From: Treponema sp.
GTDB taxonomy: Bacteria > Spirochaetota > Spirochaetia > Treponematales > Treponemataceae
DNA: 64,000 nt
NCBI GenBank assembly: GCA_017938365.1
Contig: JAGBBT010000094.1
Coordinates: 1 to 64,000 of the forward strand
Direction: 5' to 3'
A program made the position numbers and the translations under genes. This document shows, piece by piece, positions 23,545-33,100 of the stretch. Every line of letters begins with the position of its first letter. Position 1 is the stretch's first letter. The notes beneath the pieces were generated by a model that was not told the DNA's origin, did not search any database, and saw nothing but the letters and a program-made list of their open reading frames with translations.

Positions 23545-25290
23545 TCATTTTCGTTTGTTTTTTACAAGATTTACAGAAATTTCTGTAATAACAGATTCTT
23601 TTTCTATTGTATGAACCAAGATTATATAAATAAGACTAAGTACCATAATTGAATATGGTAACCAATTTCCAAATTTTGAATAGACTGTTTCTATTCTTTC
23701 ATATACAGGAACAGTGACACCCAAGGCATCCTCTACAAATAATGGTAAATCAAATAGAATTTTCCCTGATGGATCTACAACAACTGTATATCCAGAATTT
23801 GTGGCTCTTACAAGTGTTGTTCTATATTCAATTGCTCTTAAAGATGCTACAACAAAATGTTGGTATTCGGCAGATTCTGTTTGTGACCAAGAGTCGTTTG
23901 TTATATTTACAAAGACTTCACATCCACTTTTGTATAAACCTCGGCATACTTCTCCAAATGCATCGTCAAAACATATCGGCGTTGAAATTAATACTGATGG
24001 CTTTTTCTTTTGTTTTGTAGTTTTTTCTAAACTTATAATTTCACTTTTGCTTGTGTCTATAGTATTTCTGTCACTTATAGGTATTTCAAATAAAGTGTAT
24101 TTATTTCCTTGAGTCCATCCGTAAGAAAAGCCTGCAATTTTTTTTATGAGCTTTCTTATTATTTCGTATTCAACACCCGGAATTGCTTCTGCAAATGGTA
24201 CTAAATGAAGTTTTATATAGGAACCTGTATATTTCCCGTTTTTGTTTATAAGTAAGGCTGCATTACCATATTTGTGATTTTCTCTATCTATCGTGACAGA
24301 ACCTCCAATGATAAAAGGAACATTCATTCTCTTTATAAAATTCATTAAGGATTCGTCTTCCGGTATTTTTTCATAATATGATTGTGCATTGGGGAATTTT
24401 TTTGAGAGAACACCTTCACTCCAAACAACTAAATCAGGTTTCTTTCCTTGTTCTTTTAAATATAAAATTTTTTCTTCTGTCAGTCTTTTAGATATATTAA
24501 TAATTTCTCTGTCGTTTCCACCCCAAGGATCAAGATTCTGCTGTACTAAAACAGTATTCATTTTTTTTATAACTTGGCGTGGTTTTACATATTGATAAAT
24601 TCCGTAAACACCTACAAAGACAACAATAACTAAAACCAATTTTGAAAATTGAATATACGAATCTACATTATTTTTTATGCCGAAAGAAAGTTTATTAGTT
24701 GTTATTAAGTACAAACCTTCTGCAACAAATGAGGCAATTAGGACGAATATAAATGTTATTCCATATGGTCCTGTAATATCTGCAATCTGTGTAAATATTG
24801 GCCATGGGAAAGAAGTCATAGAAACTGTACCCCATGGATAAGCTAAAAATCCTGTTGATTTACACCATTCGTAGATAACATAAATGGATGAAAACCAAAT
24901 TATTTTTAATGGAATATTCCAAAACTTTATGCCTGCTTTTTCTTGTAAAAGAAGCTCATCTTGATTTTTAGAAAAAGGGAAAAATATTATTAATCCAACA
25001 AAGGCCTCTATAAAAGCAGTTCCAATATCAGAAGCTCCTAGTGTAAATATTGCAAATCCGTGGAAATTTCCTAACCAAAAACTTGAAATTAAGTGAGTTA
25101 TTGCTCCATGAATCCAAAATAGCCAAAAAGCTGTTTTGTAACTTTTCGTTTGTCTGATTGCATAATATAACGGAACTAATGCAAAAATTCCCAAAAGTGG
25201 AGAGCCAAATTTTAGAAATTCGTTTGGAATTGCTAGAGAAAGAATCACTCCTGAAAAAAGGGAACAAAAAACTTGTAAAAAACAAAACAT
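23545..25290 (-). CDS. lnt: apolipoprotein N-acyltransferase Lnt
   Basis: Lnt adds the third acyl chain to the N-terminal Cys of lipoproteins at the periplasmic face of the inner membrane. The 581-residue protein has about seven N-terminal membrane helices (residues 1-230), a nitrilase-type domain (residues about 245-540) with the catalytic Glu (WSEGVL), Lys (KLHLVPFAEAIP) and Cys (TPICFDDAFGE), and a final membrane helix. The Cys is followed by FDD, where enterobacterial Lnt has CYE. Divergent from the GHMP kinase gene at 25364. Many treponemal lipoproteins make this gene expected. Confidence 0.92.
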   Translation of the reverse strand: MFCFLQVFCSLFSGVILSLAIPNEFLKFGSPLLGIFALVPLYYAIRQTKSYKTAFWLFWIHGAITHLISSFWLGNFHGFAIFTLGASDIGTAFIEAFVGLIIFFPFSKNQDELLLQEKAGIKFWNIPLKIIWFSSIYVIYEWCKSTGFLAYPWGTVSMTSFPWPIFTQIADITGPYGITFIFVLIASFVAEGLYLITTNKLSFGIKNNVDSYIQFSKLVLVIVVFVGVYGIYQYVKPRQVIKKMNTVLVQQNLDPWGGNDREIINISKRLTEEKILYLKEQGKKPDLVVWSEGVLSKKFPNAQSYYEKIPEDESLMNFIKRMNVPFIIGGSVTIDRENHKYGNAALLINKNGKYTGSYIKLHLVPFAEAIPGVEYEIIRKLIKKIAGFSYGWTQGNKYTLFEIPISDRNTIDTSKSEIISLEKTTKQKKKPSVLISTPICFDDAFGEVCRGLYKSGCEVFVNITNDSWSQTESAEYQHFVVASLRAIEYRTTLVRATNSGYTVVVDPSGKILFDLPLFVEDALGVTVPVYERIETVYSKFGNWLPYSIMVLSLIYIILVHTIEKESVITEISVNLVKNKRK

Positions 25291-25363
25291 TATATTATGA
25301 TTTTACAAGTTAAGCTGTTAAAAGGCAATATAACAAAAATAAATAGGATAAAGTTGGTCAGTT

Positions 25364-26542
25364 ATGGAACAGGTAAAATTAGCTCATTTCGGTGAATATT
25401 CAGAGAATCCTGAGGTTATTTTTAGCACGAATGGGAGATTTCACCTTATTGGAGAGCATTCTTGGTTTTGTAAAGATAAGACTCTATCTATGGCTGTAAA
25501 TTTGCCTGTTTATGTTGCAGTATCTCCTAGAGATGATTCTTCTGTTAAGTTTTATTTTCATCAATTGAGTGAAAGTAAACGAGCAAATATTTCTTCTTTA
25601 AAGTTCAGAAAAGAAGATAAATGGGCTAATGCTGTAAAGGCGATGATTTATGGTTATACCTCTGGAGGTTTTGATGTAAAAGGAATGAATATAACAATTT
25701 ATTCCGATATATTACCTTCTGCAGGATTTGGTATAACTACTGCTATAAAGGTTGCAACAACTTATGCTATTAGAGAGCTTTTTGATTTAAGATGTTCAGA
25801 AGCTCAGATTCTTCAAGTAATTGAAAGAGGAAATAAATTATTTCTTAATACAGATAATTATAATGCTGATAATTATGCTGCAATTTATGCCAAGGAAGGT
25901 ACTGTAATTTTAACAGATCATGCAGGTCCTTCTTATGAATTAATTCCTTTTGATTTTTCTGACAAAGTAATTCTTCTTACAGATGCAAAAGTTCCGAGAA
26001 TAAATGTTTGGAATGAAGATTCTGTTAGACAACCTGAAAATGTTTTGTTGTTAGGAGAATTAAAAGATCGAAAGAATTATATTTATGGCGGATGGCAATA
26101 TGAAGAAAATCCAACAGAAGTAAATGAAGTTCTATCTGTTGTGAACGAAGAAATGCGTAGACGTCTTTTATGTATAATGAAAGAACATTCTTATATCTTA
26201 GAAGCTCAAAAGTCTTTGATGAAGGGTGAATTTGGTGGTTTTGCAAATGCTGTAAATCATAGTCATATAGGTATGCGAGATTTGTATGATTTGTCTTGTC
26301 CTGAAATTGATTGGATTTTAAAGCGTTTACAAGAAATTAATCCTAACTTAGAAGATTCTCGAAATCCAACTTCTTGTGGAAGAATTACAGGAAAAGGCTT
26401 TGGGCGAGTTGCATATACGATTTTAAATAAAAATGATATTGATGAGTTTAAAGCAAAATTAAATGAATATGAAAGGATATTCGGTTTTAAAGCTATTTGT
26501 TATGAAGTAAAACCTGCAGGCGGTGTTCACATTGTCAAATAA
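25364..26542 (+). CDS. divergent galactokinase-like GHMP kinase
   Basis: GHMP kinases phosphorylate small sugars and alcohols with ATP. Order of recognisable motifs in the 392 residues: GRFHLIGEHSWF (galactokinase signature, GRxNLIGEHTDY, altered, about residues 23-34), the ATP-binding loop as SAGFGITTAIKVA (usually GxGLSSSA, about residues 116-128), NADNYAAIYAKEG (where galactokinase has MDQ) and GRITGKGFGRVAYTI near the C terminus. The overall plan and length match galactokinase, but three substrate/catalytic motifs differ, so the substrate is unknown. It is first in an operon with surE, a TPR gene and an NHL-type gene. The end overlaps surE. Confidence 0.75.
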   Translation: MEQVKLAHFGEYSENPEVIFSTNGRFHLIGEHSWFCKDKTLSMAVNLPVYVAVSPRDDSSVKFYFHQLSESKRANISSLKFRKEDKWANAVKAMIYGYTSGGFDVKGMNITIYSDILPSAGFGITTAIKVATTYAIRELFDLRCSEAQILQVIERGNKLFLNTDNYNADNYAAIYAKEGTVILTDHAGPSYELIPFDFSDKVILLTDAKVPRINVWNEDSVRQPENVLLLGELKDRKNYIYGGWQYEENPTEVNEVLSVVNEEMRRRLLCIMKEHSYILEAQKSLMKGEFGGFANAVNHSHIGMRDLYDLSCPEIDWILKRLQEINPNLEDSRNPTSCGRITGKGFGRVAYTILNKNDIDEFKAKLNEYERIFGFKAICYEVKPAGGVHIVK

Positions 26543-27284
26543 ATTGAAAATTCTTCTTACAAATGATGATGGGATTTTCGCAAAAGGAATTAATATTCTG
26601 CATAATAAGCTTTGTGATGTTGCTGATGTTTATGTTTTAGCTCCAGACTCAAATCGTTCCGCTGTATCTTCTCATATAGTTATGAATGATTCTGTAAAGA
26701 TAAAAAAACATAGTGATAACATATATTCCAGTTCTGGATATCCTGCCGATTGCGTTATAACTGCTATAAAATCTGATTTATTTAATAATATTAAATTCGA
26801 TGCAGTTTTATCAGGAATTAATGAGGGACCTAATTTGGGTACTGATTGTATATATTCAGGAACTGTTGCGGCGGCAAGACAGGCTGTATTATATGAAGTT
26901 CCTGGTATTGCATTAAGTTTATCGCCATACAATAATTGCTATGATTATAATGCTTTTGCAGACTTTGTTGCCAATAATCTTGAAATGTTAATTTCTTTGT
27001 ATAAACCAGGTGTTGTATTAAGTTTGAATGCTGTTTCTCGGAATAGTTATAAAGGTGTTCAGCTAACGACCTTGTGTATTCGTGATTATAAGGATAAAGT
27101 ACATATATTGAATGCACCTGATAACAATATGTACGGATTTTTTCGGGGCGGAAATATCGAGTCTTTTGGACCTGAAAAAAATGAATATGAGGTGGTTTCA
27201 AATAACGAAATTGCTATTACAAGATTTTATGCAGAACTTGTAAATTATAACGAAAAAGTTGATAACTTAAATTTTAAATTATAA
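26532..27284 (+). CDS. surE: 5'/3'-nucleotidase SurE
   Basis: SurE removes phosphate from nucleoside monophosphates and is a survival protein. The 250 residues include the metal site ILLTNDDGIFAKG (about residues 7-19), VLAPDSNRSAVSS and GINEGPNLGTDCIYSGTVAA, all intact. The start is uncertain: TTG at 26532 follows AGGCGG by several bases, TTG at 26544 gives the family-typical MKILLTNDDG, and GTG at 26523 is also in frame. All overlap or abut the kinase stop. Cotranscribed with the kinase and the TPR gene. Confidence 0.92.
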   Translation: MSNKLKILLTNDDGIFAKGINILHNKLCDVADVYVLAPDSNRSAVSSHIVMNDSVKIKKHSDNIYSSSGYPADCVITAIKSDLFNNIKFDAVLSGINEGPNLGTDCIYSGTVAAARQAVLYEVPGIALSLSPYNNCYDYNAFADFVANNLEMLISLYKPGVVLSLNAVSRNSYKGVQLTTLCIRDYKDKVHILNAPDNNMYGFFRGGNIESFGPEKNEYEVVSNNEIAITRFYAELVNYNEKVDNLNFKL

Positions 27285-27303
27285 ACAGATGGGAGGTGGG
27301 CTC

Positions 27304-27981
27304 ATGTCTGAAAAAAATATACTTTCTGAAGGAATATCTCTTTATCAAAAAAATGATTTCACATCAGCTTTGACCTATTTTATTTCTCTTCCTGATGATT
27401 CTGAAGTAGATAATATTGAATTGGCTTATTATATAGGGCTTTGTTATGCAAAATTAGAGAGGTATGATGATGCTTTGTTGTATATTGAACAGGTTGTTAC
27501 TGCGGGTAAAAATCCTGATCAAGTATTACAATGTCGTTATCTTTTAGCAGTTATATATGCTGTTAGTGGTAGAAAAAAACTTGCAGATTTTGAATTAAAT
27601 AAACTCTTGGAAATTGGATATAAGCCGGCATCTGTTTATTCATCTTTAGCATATATTGCCTGGACACAGAATGAAATAGAAAAATGTTTAGACTATTATA
27701 AAAAGGCTTTAGATATAGATCCTGAAAATCTAACAGCATTAAATGGTATGGGGTATGTTTTAGCTTGTGAAGAAAGAGAATTAACAATGGCTCTCTCTTA
27801 TTGTAAACGGGCTTTAGATAAATCACCTAATTCTGCGGCTTGTTTGGATTCTGTAGGATGGGTTTATCATAAATTGGGATTAAAATCAGATGCAGAAAAA
27901 TATCTTTTGCAAGCTCATAGTTTAAAACCAGAAAATAATGAAATTATTGAACACATGCAAATTGCACAGGTGAGTTTATAA
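27304..27981 (+). CDS. tetratricopeptide-repeat protein
   Basis: The 225-residue cytoplasmic protein is built of TPR units; clear ones are near residues 40-75 (LAYYIGLCYAKLERYDDAL), 115-150 (KCLDYYKKALDIDPENLTAL) and 150-185 (ALSYCKRALDKSPNSAACL). TPRs form a superhelical protein-binding scaffold. The start is the ATG at 27304, correctly spaced from GGGAGGTGGG; a longer start at 27289 would lie inside that site. One-base overlap with the next gene, also TPR-containing, suggests they work together. No signal peptide. Confidence 0.8.
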   Translation: MSEKNILSEGISLYQKNDFTSALTYFISLPDDSEVDNIELAYYIGLCYAKLERYDDALLYIEQVVTAGKNPDQVLQCRYLLAVIYAVSGRKKLADFELNKLLEIGYKPASVYSSLAYIAWTQNEIEKCLDYYKKALDIDPENLTALNGMGYVLACEERELTMALSYCKRALDKSPNSAACLDSVGWVYHKLGLKSDAEKYLLQAHSLKPENNEIIEHMQIAQVSL

Positions 27982-30059
27982 TGAAAAATATAAAAAAAAT
28001 AATTGCTTTTTGTTTTGTATTAGTATTTATTTGTGGTATTTATTCTCAATCGTCTTATTTTTTAACGGAAGAGGCAAAATCAACCAATAAAATTGGTGTT
28101 AGATCTGCTCAGTCAGGTTTGGCGGAACAAGAATTTAGGCGTGGAGTTCAAGCATATTATAAAGGAAGTTATAATGATGCTATATTGCAATTTGAAAAGG
28201 CTTTGTCTTATTTACCTTCTGAAAATTTAATTATTGATTGGTTAGGAAAGGCTTATTATAAAGCTGGATTAGAAGGAACAGCCTTAGCGCAATGGCAAAC
28301 TGTTTTAGATTCAGGTTATGGTGGGCTACTTCTACAAAACAAAATGGAAATAATCAGAGAACGCAGAGTAAATGATAATACCTATGATTCTCCAATTAAA
28401 TATACTGAAAGTGGTAGTTACACAGGAAAAAATGGAGAAAAATTAATTTTTAGTCAGCCTATTTCTGTTTTACCAAATTCTGATGGTTCTATGTGGATTT
28501 TAGCCTATGGAACGAATGAATTAATCAGAATGGATGTAAATGGTTTTGTTTATAAACGTTCAAATGGTCCTTTTAATGGTTTTGATAGACCCTTAGATTT
28601 GATTCGCTTAAATAATGGAGATTTATTAATAAGTGAATTTGCTGGTGATAGATTATCAGTGTTTACCAATAAAGGACAATTCTTAAAAACATTCGGTAGT
28701 AAAGGTGTTGGTGTTGGGAATATGGTTGGACCTCAATATCTTGCCCAAGATGAAAATGGTAATATTTATGTAACAGATTTTGGAAATGCAAGGGTCGATG
28801 TTTTTGATAGTGAAGGGAATGGGTTATTTTTCTTTGGTATAAAAAATTCAAATTTTGACGGATTAAAAGCACCTACGGGAATTGCAGTAGATTTAGGGTA
28901 TGTTTATGTTGCAGATGCTGTTACAGGTGCAATATATAAGTTTGATGTCGCTGGAAACTATATTGGTTTACTTTGTAGACCTAAGACTTTTGTTCGTCCA
29001 GAATCGATGAAAAAATGGGGAAAATATTTAATTCTGTGTGATAAGAATAAAGTTTTTTCAGTTGATATTGAATCTGGTGCTGTGTTTGAAAATGTATCTA
29101 CAGGTAATGCTCCATCTTTAGTTACCTGTGCTGTTCCAGATGTAAATGGAAATATTTTGGTAACAGATTTTAAATCTAATGAAGTTTTTGTTATGGCAAA
29201 AATGTCAGAACTTGTTGGTGGCCTTTTTGTGCAAATAGAAAAGATAAATTCTGATAGTTTTCCAAAGGTATATCTAGAAGTAAAAGTTGAAAATAGGCAT
29301 AGACAGAGTGTTGTTGGATTAAAAGATAAAAACTTTTTTATAACAGAAAATAAATCGCCTGTATTAGATTACAAATTTGAAAGTGCTTCTTATGCTAACG
29401 ATATTGCTGATATTACACTTGTTATTGATCGTTCGTTAGAAAGTAAAGAATATTCAGAAGCTATTGATACTTCTGTTAGAGAGATTGCAAAATCAATGAA
29501 TAATAAGGGAACTTTAAGAATTGTAAGTGCAGGGGATCTTCCAATTCAGGAGTATTCTGGGGAGCCTTCCGGGGCAGAAAAATTTAGTGTTTCAGCTTTG
29601 AAAACTCCATATTCTAAAACTCCTGTAATCGATATGGCGATTAGATTGGCTGCTAATGGTATAATAAATTGTGAAAAAAAGAGAGCGATAATTTATATTG
29701 GTACAGGCTCTGTTTCATCAAACTCTTTTGTGAAATACGGTTTATCTGATTTAGTTACATATCTTAATAACAATTCAATTATATTGGCTTCTGTAATGGT
29801 AAAAGAAGGTGCTCCTGCGAGAGAGATTGCTTTTCTTTGTGATAATTCTGCTGGAAAACAATATTATGTATTTAGAAGTCAAGGATTATCAGATGTTATA
29901 ACAGATATTATTGATTATCCTTCTGGAACATATGTTTTGTCATATACATCAAGTTTGCAAACTTCCTTTGGTCAAAAGTATTTGCCTGTAGAGGTTGAAA
30001 CATACATAATGAATCGAAGTGGACGGGATGAAACTGGATATTTTGCCCCTTTGCAATAG
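27981..30059 (+). CDS. exported TPR / NHL-repeat / VWA-like protein
   Basis: The 692-residue protein has a signal peptide (residues 1-22), two TPR-like units (about residues 45-110), NHL-type beta-propeller repeats (about residues 140-400: NGDLLISEFAGDRLSVF, NGNIYVTDFGNARVDVFD, GYVYVADAVTGAIYKF) and a C-terminal von Willebrand A-like domain (about residues 470-660) whose metal site is incomplete (VIDRSLESK instead of D-x-S-x-S). I recall NHL-type exported proteins in T. pallidum in a similar context. A periplasmic or surface protein-interaction role is the reasonable guess. Overlaps the preceding TPR gene by one base. Confidence 0.75.
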   Translation: MKNIKKIIAFCFVLVFICGIYSQSSYFLTEEAKSTNKIGVRSAQSGLAEQEFRRGVQAYYKGSYNDAILQFEKALSYLPSENLIIDWLGKAYYKAGLEGTALAQWQTVLDSGYGGLLLQNKMEIIRERRVNDNTYDSPIKYTESGSYTGKNGEKLIFSQPISVLPNSDGSMWILAYGTNELIRMDVNGFVYKRSNGPFNGFDRPLDLIRLNNGDLLISEFAGDRLSVFTNKGQFLKTFGSKGVGVGNMVGPQYLAQDENGNIYVTDFGNARVDVFDSEGNGLFFFGIKNSNFDGLKAPTGIAVDLGYVYVADAVTGAIYKFDVAGNYIGLLCRPKTFVRPESMKKWGKYLILCDKNKVFSVDIESGAVFENVSTGNAPSLVTCAVPDVNGNILVTDFKSNEVFVMAKMSELVGGLFVQIEKINSDSFPKVYLEVKVENRHRQSVVGLKDKNFFITENKSPVLDYKFESASYANDIADITLVIDRSLESKEYSEAIDTSVREIAKSMNNKGTLRIVSAGDLPIQEYSGEPSGAEKFSVSALKTPYSKTPVIDMAIRLAANGIINCEKKRAIIYIGTGSVSSNSFVKYGLSDLVTYLNNNSIILASVMVKEGAPAREIAFLCDNSAGKQYYVFRSQGLSDVITDIIDYPSGTYVLSYTSSLQTSFGQKYLPVEVETYIMNRSGRDETGYFAPLQ

Positions 30060-30100
30060 AGTTTTTTTAATATGTTTTTAAGATTACTAGATATTTTATT

Positions 30101-33100
30101 TTAAAATTTAATTGTTGCTCCAATACTTGCTATAACATTTAGCAGTATATATTCGTCCCAAGTACATGAATAACTTGTTCCTATGCGAGTATTTAATGTT
30201 GCATAGTTATTGAGCTTTATATCTAGATCATGTAAATATTCGAAATTTTGTTTGTTCAATGTGTTGTTTGTATTTGAATAATTTGATTTGGATAAAAACA
30301 AATTTATACTGTCTGTTCGTGTTAGATTTGTTTTTTTTAGATTAAAGTTGTTAGTAAAGAGTTTAATAAAAGTTAGAACGAGAGAATCTTTTCCAGCTCT
30401 CTTATATATGATTGTTAATTTTGAATTTAAATTATCAAAATCTTCAAAATTAAATTCAAATCCTGCTTTTAAATTATCAAAATCGTTAAAATAAAAAACA
30501 CTTTGTTGAAAAAAGGTTAATAACAGTTTTGTGTCTGATGTTTTGTTTTTAGGTAGTTTTATAGCAGCTGACAGAGAAGAGTTGTATTCATCTTGTTCAT
30601 AAAGTTTAGTTATTGGAATTAATCCTTTTTTTCCGAAAATATTTAGAGAAGAAAAGCCTAAAAGAAACTTTATTTGATAAATATCTGTTAATGTTGATGC
30701 ATTTGTTATATCGCGTGTTAATGTTAAGTTTGCATTTGATGGAATAAAAAAGTCGTATTTATTTCCGAGAAAACTTCTTTGCCATTGTGCTGTGTATGTT
30801 CCGTTGTATGCCACAGAATCTATAAAATTACTTGCTTGAGTTGTATTTAAAATTTCTTTTTGTATTTTATTTGTTAATAAATCCTGAAATGGTAAAGAAT
30901 TAAAATACCATTTTATATCGTTATAGTTGTTTGTAAGAGTATTAAAGTCAGAATAGTAATTCGTTCCAAAGTCTTTATTCGTTAATTCTTCTTCTATTGT
31001 TTTTTCCCATGATAGGTAAAAACTTGATTTTTGAGTTTTGATTGGAAGAATGAATTTTTGGGATGTATTTGTTGTAAATTGATAATATGTTAAGGATTTA
31101 TAAATCCCTTTTGTTGAAACATCATATTGCGGTTTTATTTTTATAAATGGAATATAAAATTCTAAATTTGAGTGCCCCTGTATAGTTCTTAAATTTGCAT
31201 TTTCTTTTCCTGAAGAAAATGACAGTTTTGTTATATCTTTCCAATTTTCAAAATAGTTCTCTGGTTGAGGAGTTATAGTGTCTTTTGATGTTGAGATTAC
31301 ATTTTGTTGGATATTTGCTTCTCCTACTAATGTAAGATATTTTGTATTTAATTCTGTGTCTAAACTTGTATTTTGTGTCATTATCCATGGAGAAGATGTT
31401 GCTTGAGTTTTTCCAATAATTTTAATTGGAACACTATAGTTTTCAAAATTTAGAGAAAGTATATTATTTTTTTGTAAGGTTTCATCTGAGAAATTAAAAC
31501 TATAATTTTCTTGTATTGTAAAAATATTAAAAATTGGTTTATTTGTTTGAATTAAATGTGCTGCATTATCTATAAGATCTTTATTTTCTGTTGATGTAGC
31601 AATTTCAGTTTGAAGGTTTATATCAAATAAAGAAACCGATGATCTTGCTTGTGTATATACAGATTCTTCATATTTTGTTTTTATCAGAGAATTATTAATA
31701 TTAAGTTTTAAGTCTTTAATTATATTATAGTTATTTATTTTTATAATCGAATTATTGTTTTCGTATGTAAGGGATGTTTTATCTTCTAATACTCCGTAAG
31801 GTTTTGTTTCTGAAAAATAGAGTTCTCCAATTCCTATTGTGAAGTTTGTAGAAGTTTCTGTTTTTAATAAAAACCTTGTAGGTAAAATATTTTTATTTAC
31901 ATATTCTAACTTTCCGTGTGAAGAAGATTTATCTTTTACATTTATTATAATTTTTTGCCATCCTTTTAATGATGATAATTCTTCTTCTGTAAAAACAAGT
32001 TTTATTGCTTGTTCATATGTATTTAATTCTGTTGGTCTATCTAATGTTATTGATAATGATTGTGTTAGACCTTCAAAATTAAGCCAGAGAATTATTTTTT
32101 CATAATACTTGAAAGAGACTTCTTCAAAATACTTATAAATTTCATAAGTATCTTTAATTTGCGGAGTTATTTGAAAAAAACTTGCATATTTTTTTTCTGT
32201 AAAATTATCCTTTATATTTGAGTCTTTTGGAATATTTGAAGATGATTTATATGAAAAAATAGTTGTTTTATCTTTACAATTTACTTTGTAATTTACATTT
32301 TGTAATTCATATGTACCTACATATATTTTTCCCGAAGTTTTATTAGAAGAAGTAATTATTATTCTACCATCTTTTGCGGTGGAAAGAAGTTTTAAGTCTT
32401 TTAAATCTATTGTTACTGTTTGCCATCCTTCAATATCTTTTTTTAAGTAACTTTTTATAGATGTATTTTTTTCCTCTGATGATAATTTAGTTATGTGCCA
32501 AGTTTTTATCGTTTCTTCATCTTCAAAATTTGAATCAATATCAGCTGAAACACCTAGTTGAAAGTATACATCATAATCGGTATTTTCTTTGTTTTCAGTC
32601 TTAAATTTTATTGAAAAGTTAGAAGCATTTTCTACAGAACTGTTTCCTGGTAGTTCTAATGATAATGCAGTCCAATACAAATTGTCTTCATTTTGTATTT
32701 CTGTAAAATCCCAGCTAATTGGAATTGCGTATCCTGATATTTCAGAATCGAATTTTCCATCAGCTGTTATTGGTATTCCTTTATTAAATAAACTTAGATT
32801 AATTTTACTATCTTCTTCTGTATTTATAACGGGGATTAAACCTTCCGGAAGTTCTTTTGCAGCATCTTTTTCTAAATAAAAGGAAAGATTTTCTTCTTCG
32901 GTTTTTAATATTCGTAGTGTGTTTGTTGTATTTTGTGTTTCTAGACTTGCTCCTAAAGTATTTTCAAAAGCAAAGTTTTCATCTTTATAAAAAAGTCCTG
33001 TTGATATTGTTGCATAACCTGGTGAAGAATAATTTAAATCTGCGTAATTTCTGTTAATTGAGTAAGACCAACGAGATGCAAAAGATATATCTGAAGTTAA

